Positions 63,948-64,000 of a DNA stretch of 64,000 bases are shown here, in pieces. The notes under the pieces were generated by a model. That model was not told the DNA's origin, did no database searches, and saw nothing but the letters and a program-made list of their open reading frames with translations. The stretch is from positions 372,001 to 436,000 of the forward strand of contig OY725488.1 of the NCBI GenBank assembly GCA_963281255.1, read 5' to 3'. The DNA comes from Aphrocallistes beatrix. Its lineage: Eukaryota > Porifera > Hexactinellida > Sceptrulophora > Aphrocallistidae. The position numbers were made by a program, and so were the translations under genes. Position 1 is the first letter of the stretch. Every line of letters begins with the position of its first letter.

Positions 63948-64000
63948 TATATATAATTATGATAAATAGATCAGACAATGTGGGTTTGTGGTGGTCGGAA

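Larger units (their letters stand above)
61418..64000 (+). other. Long ATP6AP1 intron, running off the window
   Basis: About 2.6 kb of AT-rich sequence without a supported exon or nested gene. It contains a 14-bp perfect hairpin (63659-63691) and a pogo-like MITE (63765-63947). Confidence 0.5.

Noticed and set aside
61418-64000. Further ATP6AP1 exons inside the window
   Set aside because: No open segment with the expected family sequence and matching splice phase was found, so the gene is called partial.

Overview
This is a 64 kb piece of an animal nuclear genome. GT-AG introns interrupt most genes, intergenic DNA is AT-rich, and the gene set is metazoan: a PDZ-RGS RhoGEF, an A1CF/RBM47-type RNA-binding protein, HACE1, WTAP, CLN3 and several cilium proteins. 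Most introns I could place are only about 54-90 nt, and the genes are closely packed. Four genes lie inside introns of other genes, all intronless and all antisense to their host. Frequent nested genes are a known feature of ctenophore genomes, so a ctenophore would fit, but that is inference and other compact non-bilaterian animals are possible.

Layout: ZNFX1-like RNA helicase (-, partial, 1-3990); WTAP (+); a G-rich inverted repeat between convergent 3' ends; a calmodulin-like protein (-); HACE1 E3 ligase (+, 9 exons); an NHL-like beta-propeller protein (+); CLN3 (+, 2 exons); CFAP144 (+); KAT5/Tip60 (+, 5 exons) with an SLC25 carrier (-) inside its last intron; about 2 kb with two MITEs; an A1CF/RBM47-like protein (+, 7 exons); CIAO2B (+); a Tc1-type transposon relic; a TEX36 homologue (+); mitochondrial GPD2 (+, intronless); EXOC7 (+, 7 exons), whose 4.2 kb third intron holds a histone H4 gene and a BRF1-like TFIIIB gene (both -); a 66-bp perfect palindrome; an RCC1-repeat protein (+, 4 exons); UFD1 (+); a Brambleberry/Kar5-family nuclear-fusion protein (+); a large PDZ-RGS-C1-DH-PH RhoGEF (+, 6 exons); LRRC51 (+); a foldback-type repeat; KIF23/MKLP1 (+, 7 exons) with a coiled-coil/MATH gene (-) inside an intron; RPL17 (+); NDUFAB1 (+); nicolin-1 (+); and the first two exons of ATP6AP1 (+), which runs off the right edge.

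The genes are mostly unrelated housekeeping functions. Two loose themes appear. One is cilium or sperm biology (CFAP144, TEX36, LRRC51, nicolin-1). The other is cytokinesis and Rho-dependent cortex or exocytosis functions (KIF23, the RhoGEF, EXOC7). I found no CRISPR array, bacterial operon, rRNA or tRNA. The noncoding DNA carries several DNA-transposon derivatives: two pogo/Tigger-like MITEs, one TTAA-flanked piggyBac-like MITE, one Tc1-like element with a transposase fragment, and a foldback-like element. The main biological interest is the nested-gene architecture and these palindromic or foldback structures. I see no clear new multi-gene system. Exon joins were read by hand from splice sites, frame continuity and family alignment from memory, and have not been tested against transcripts.
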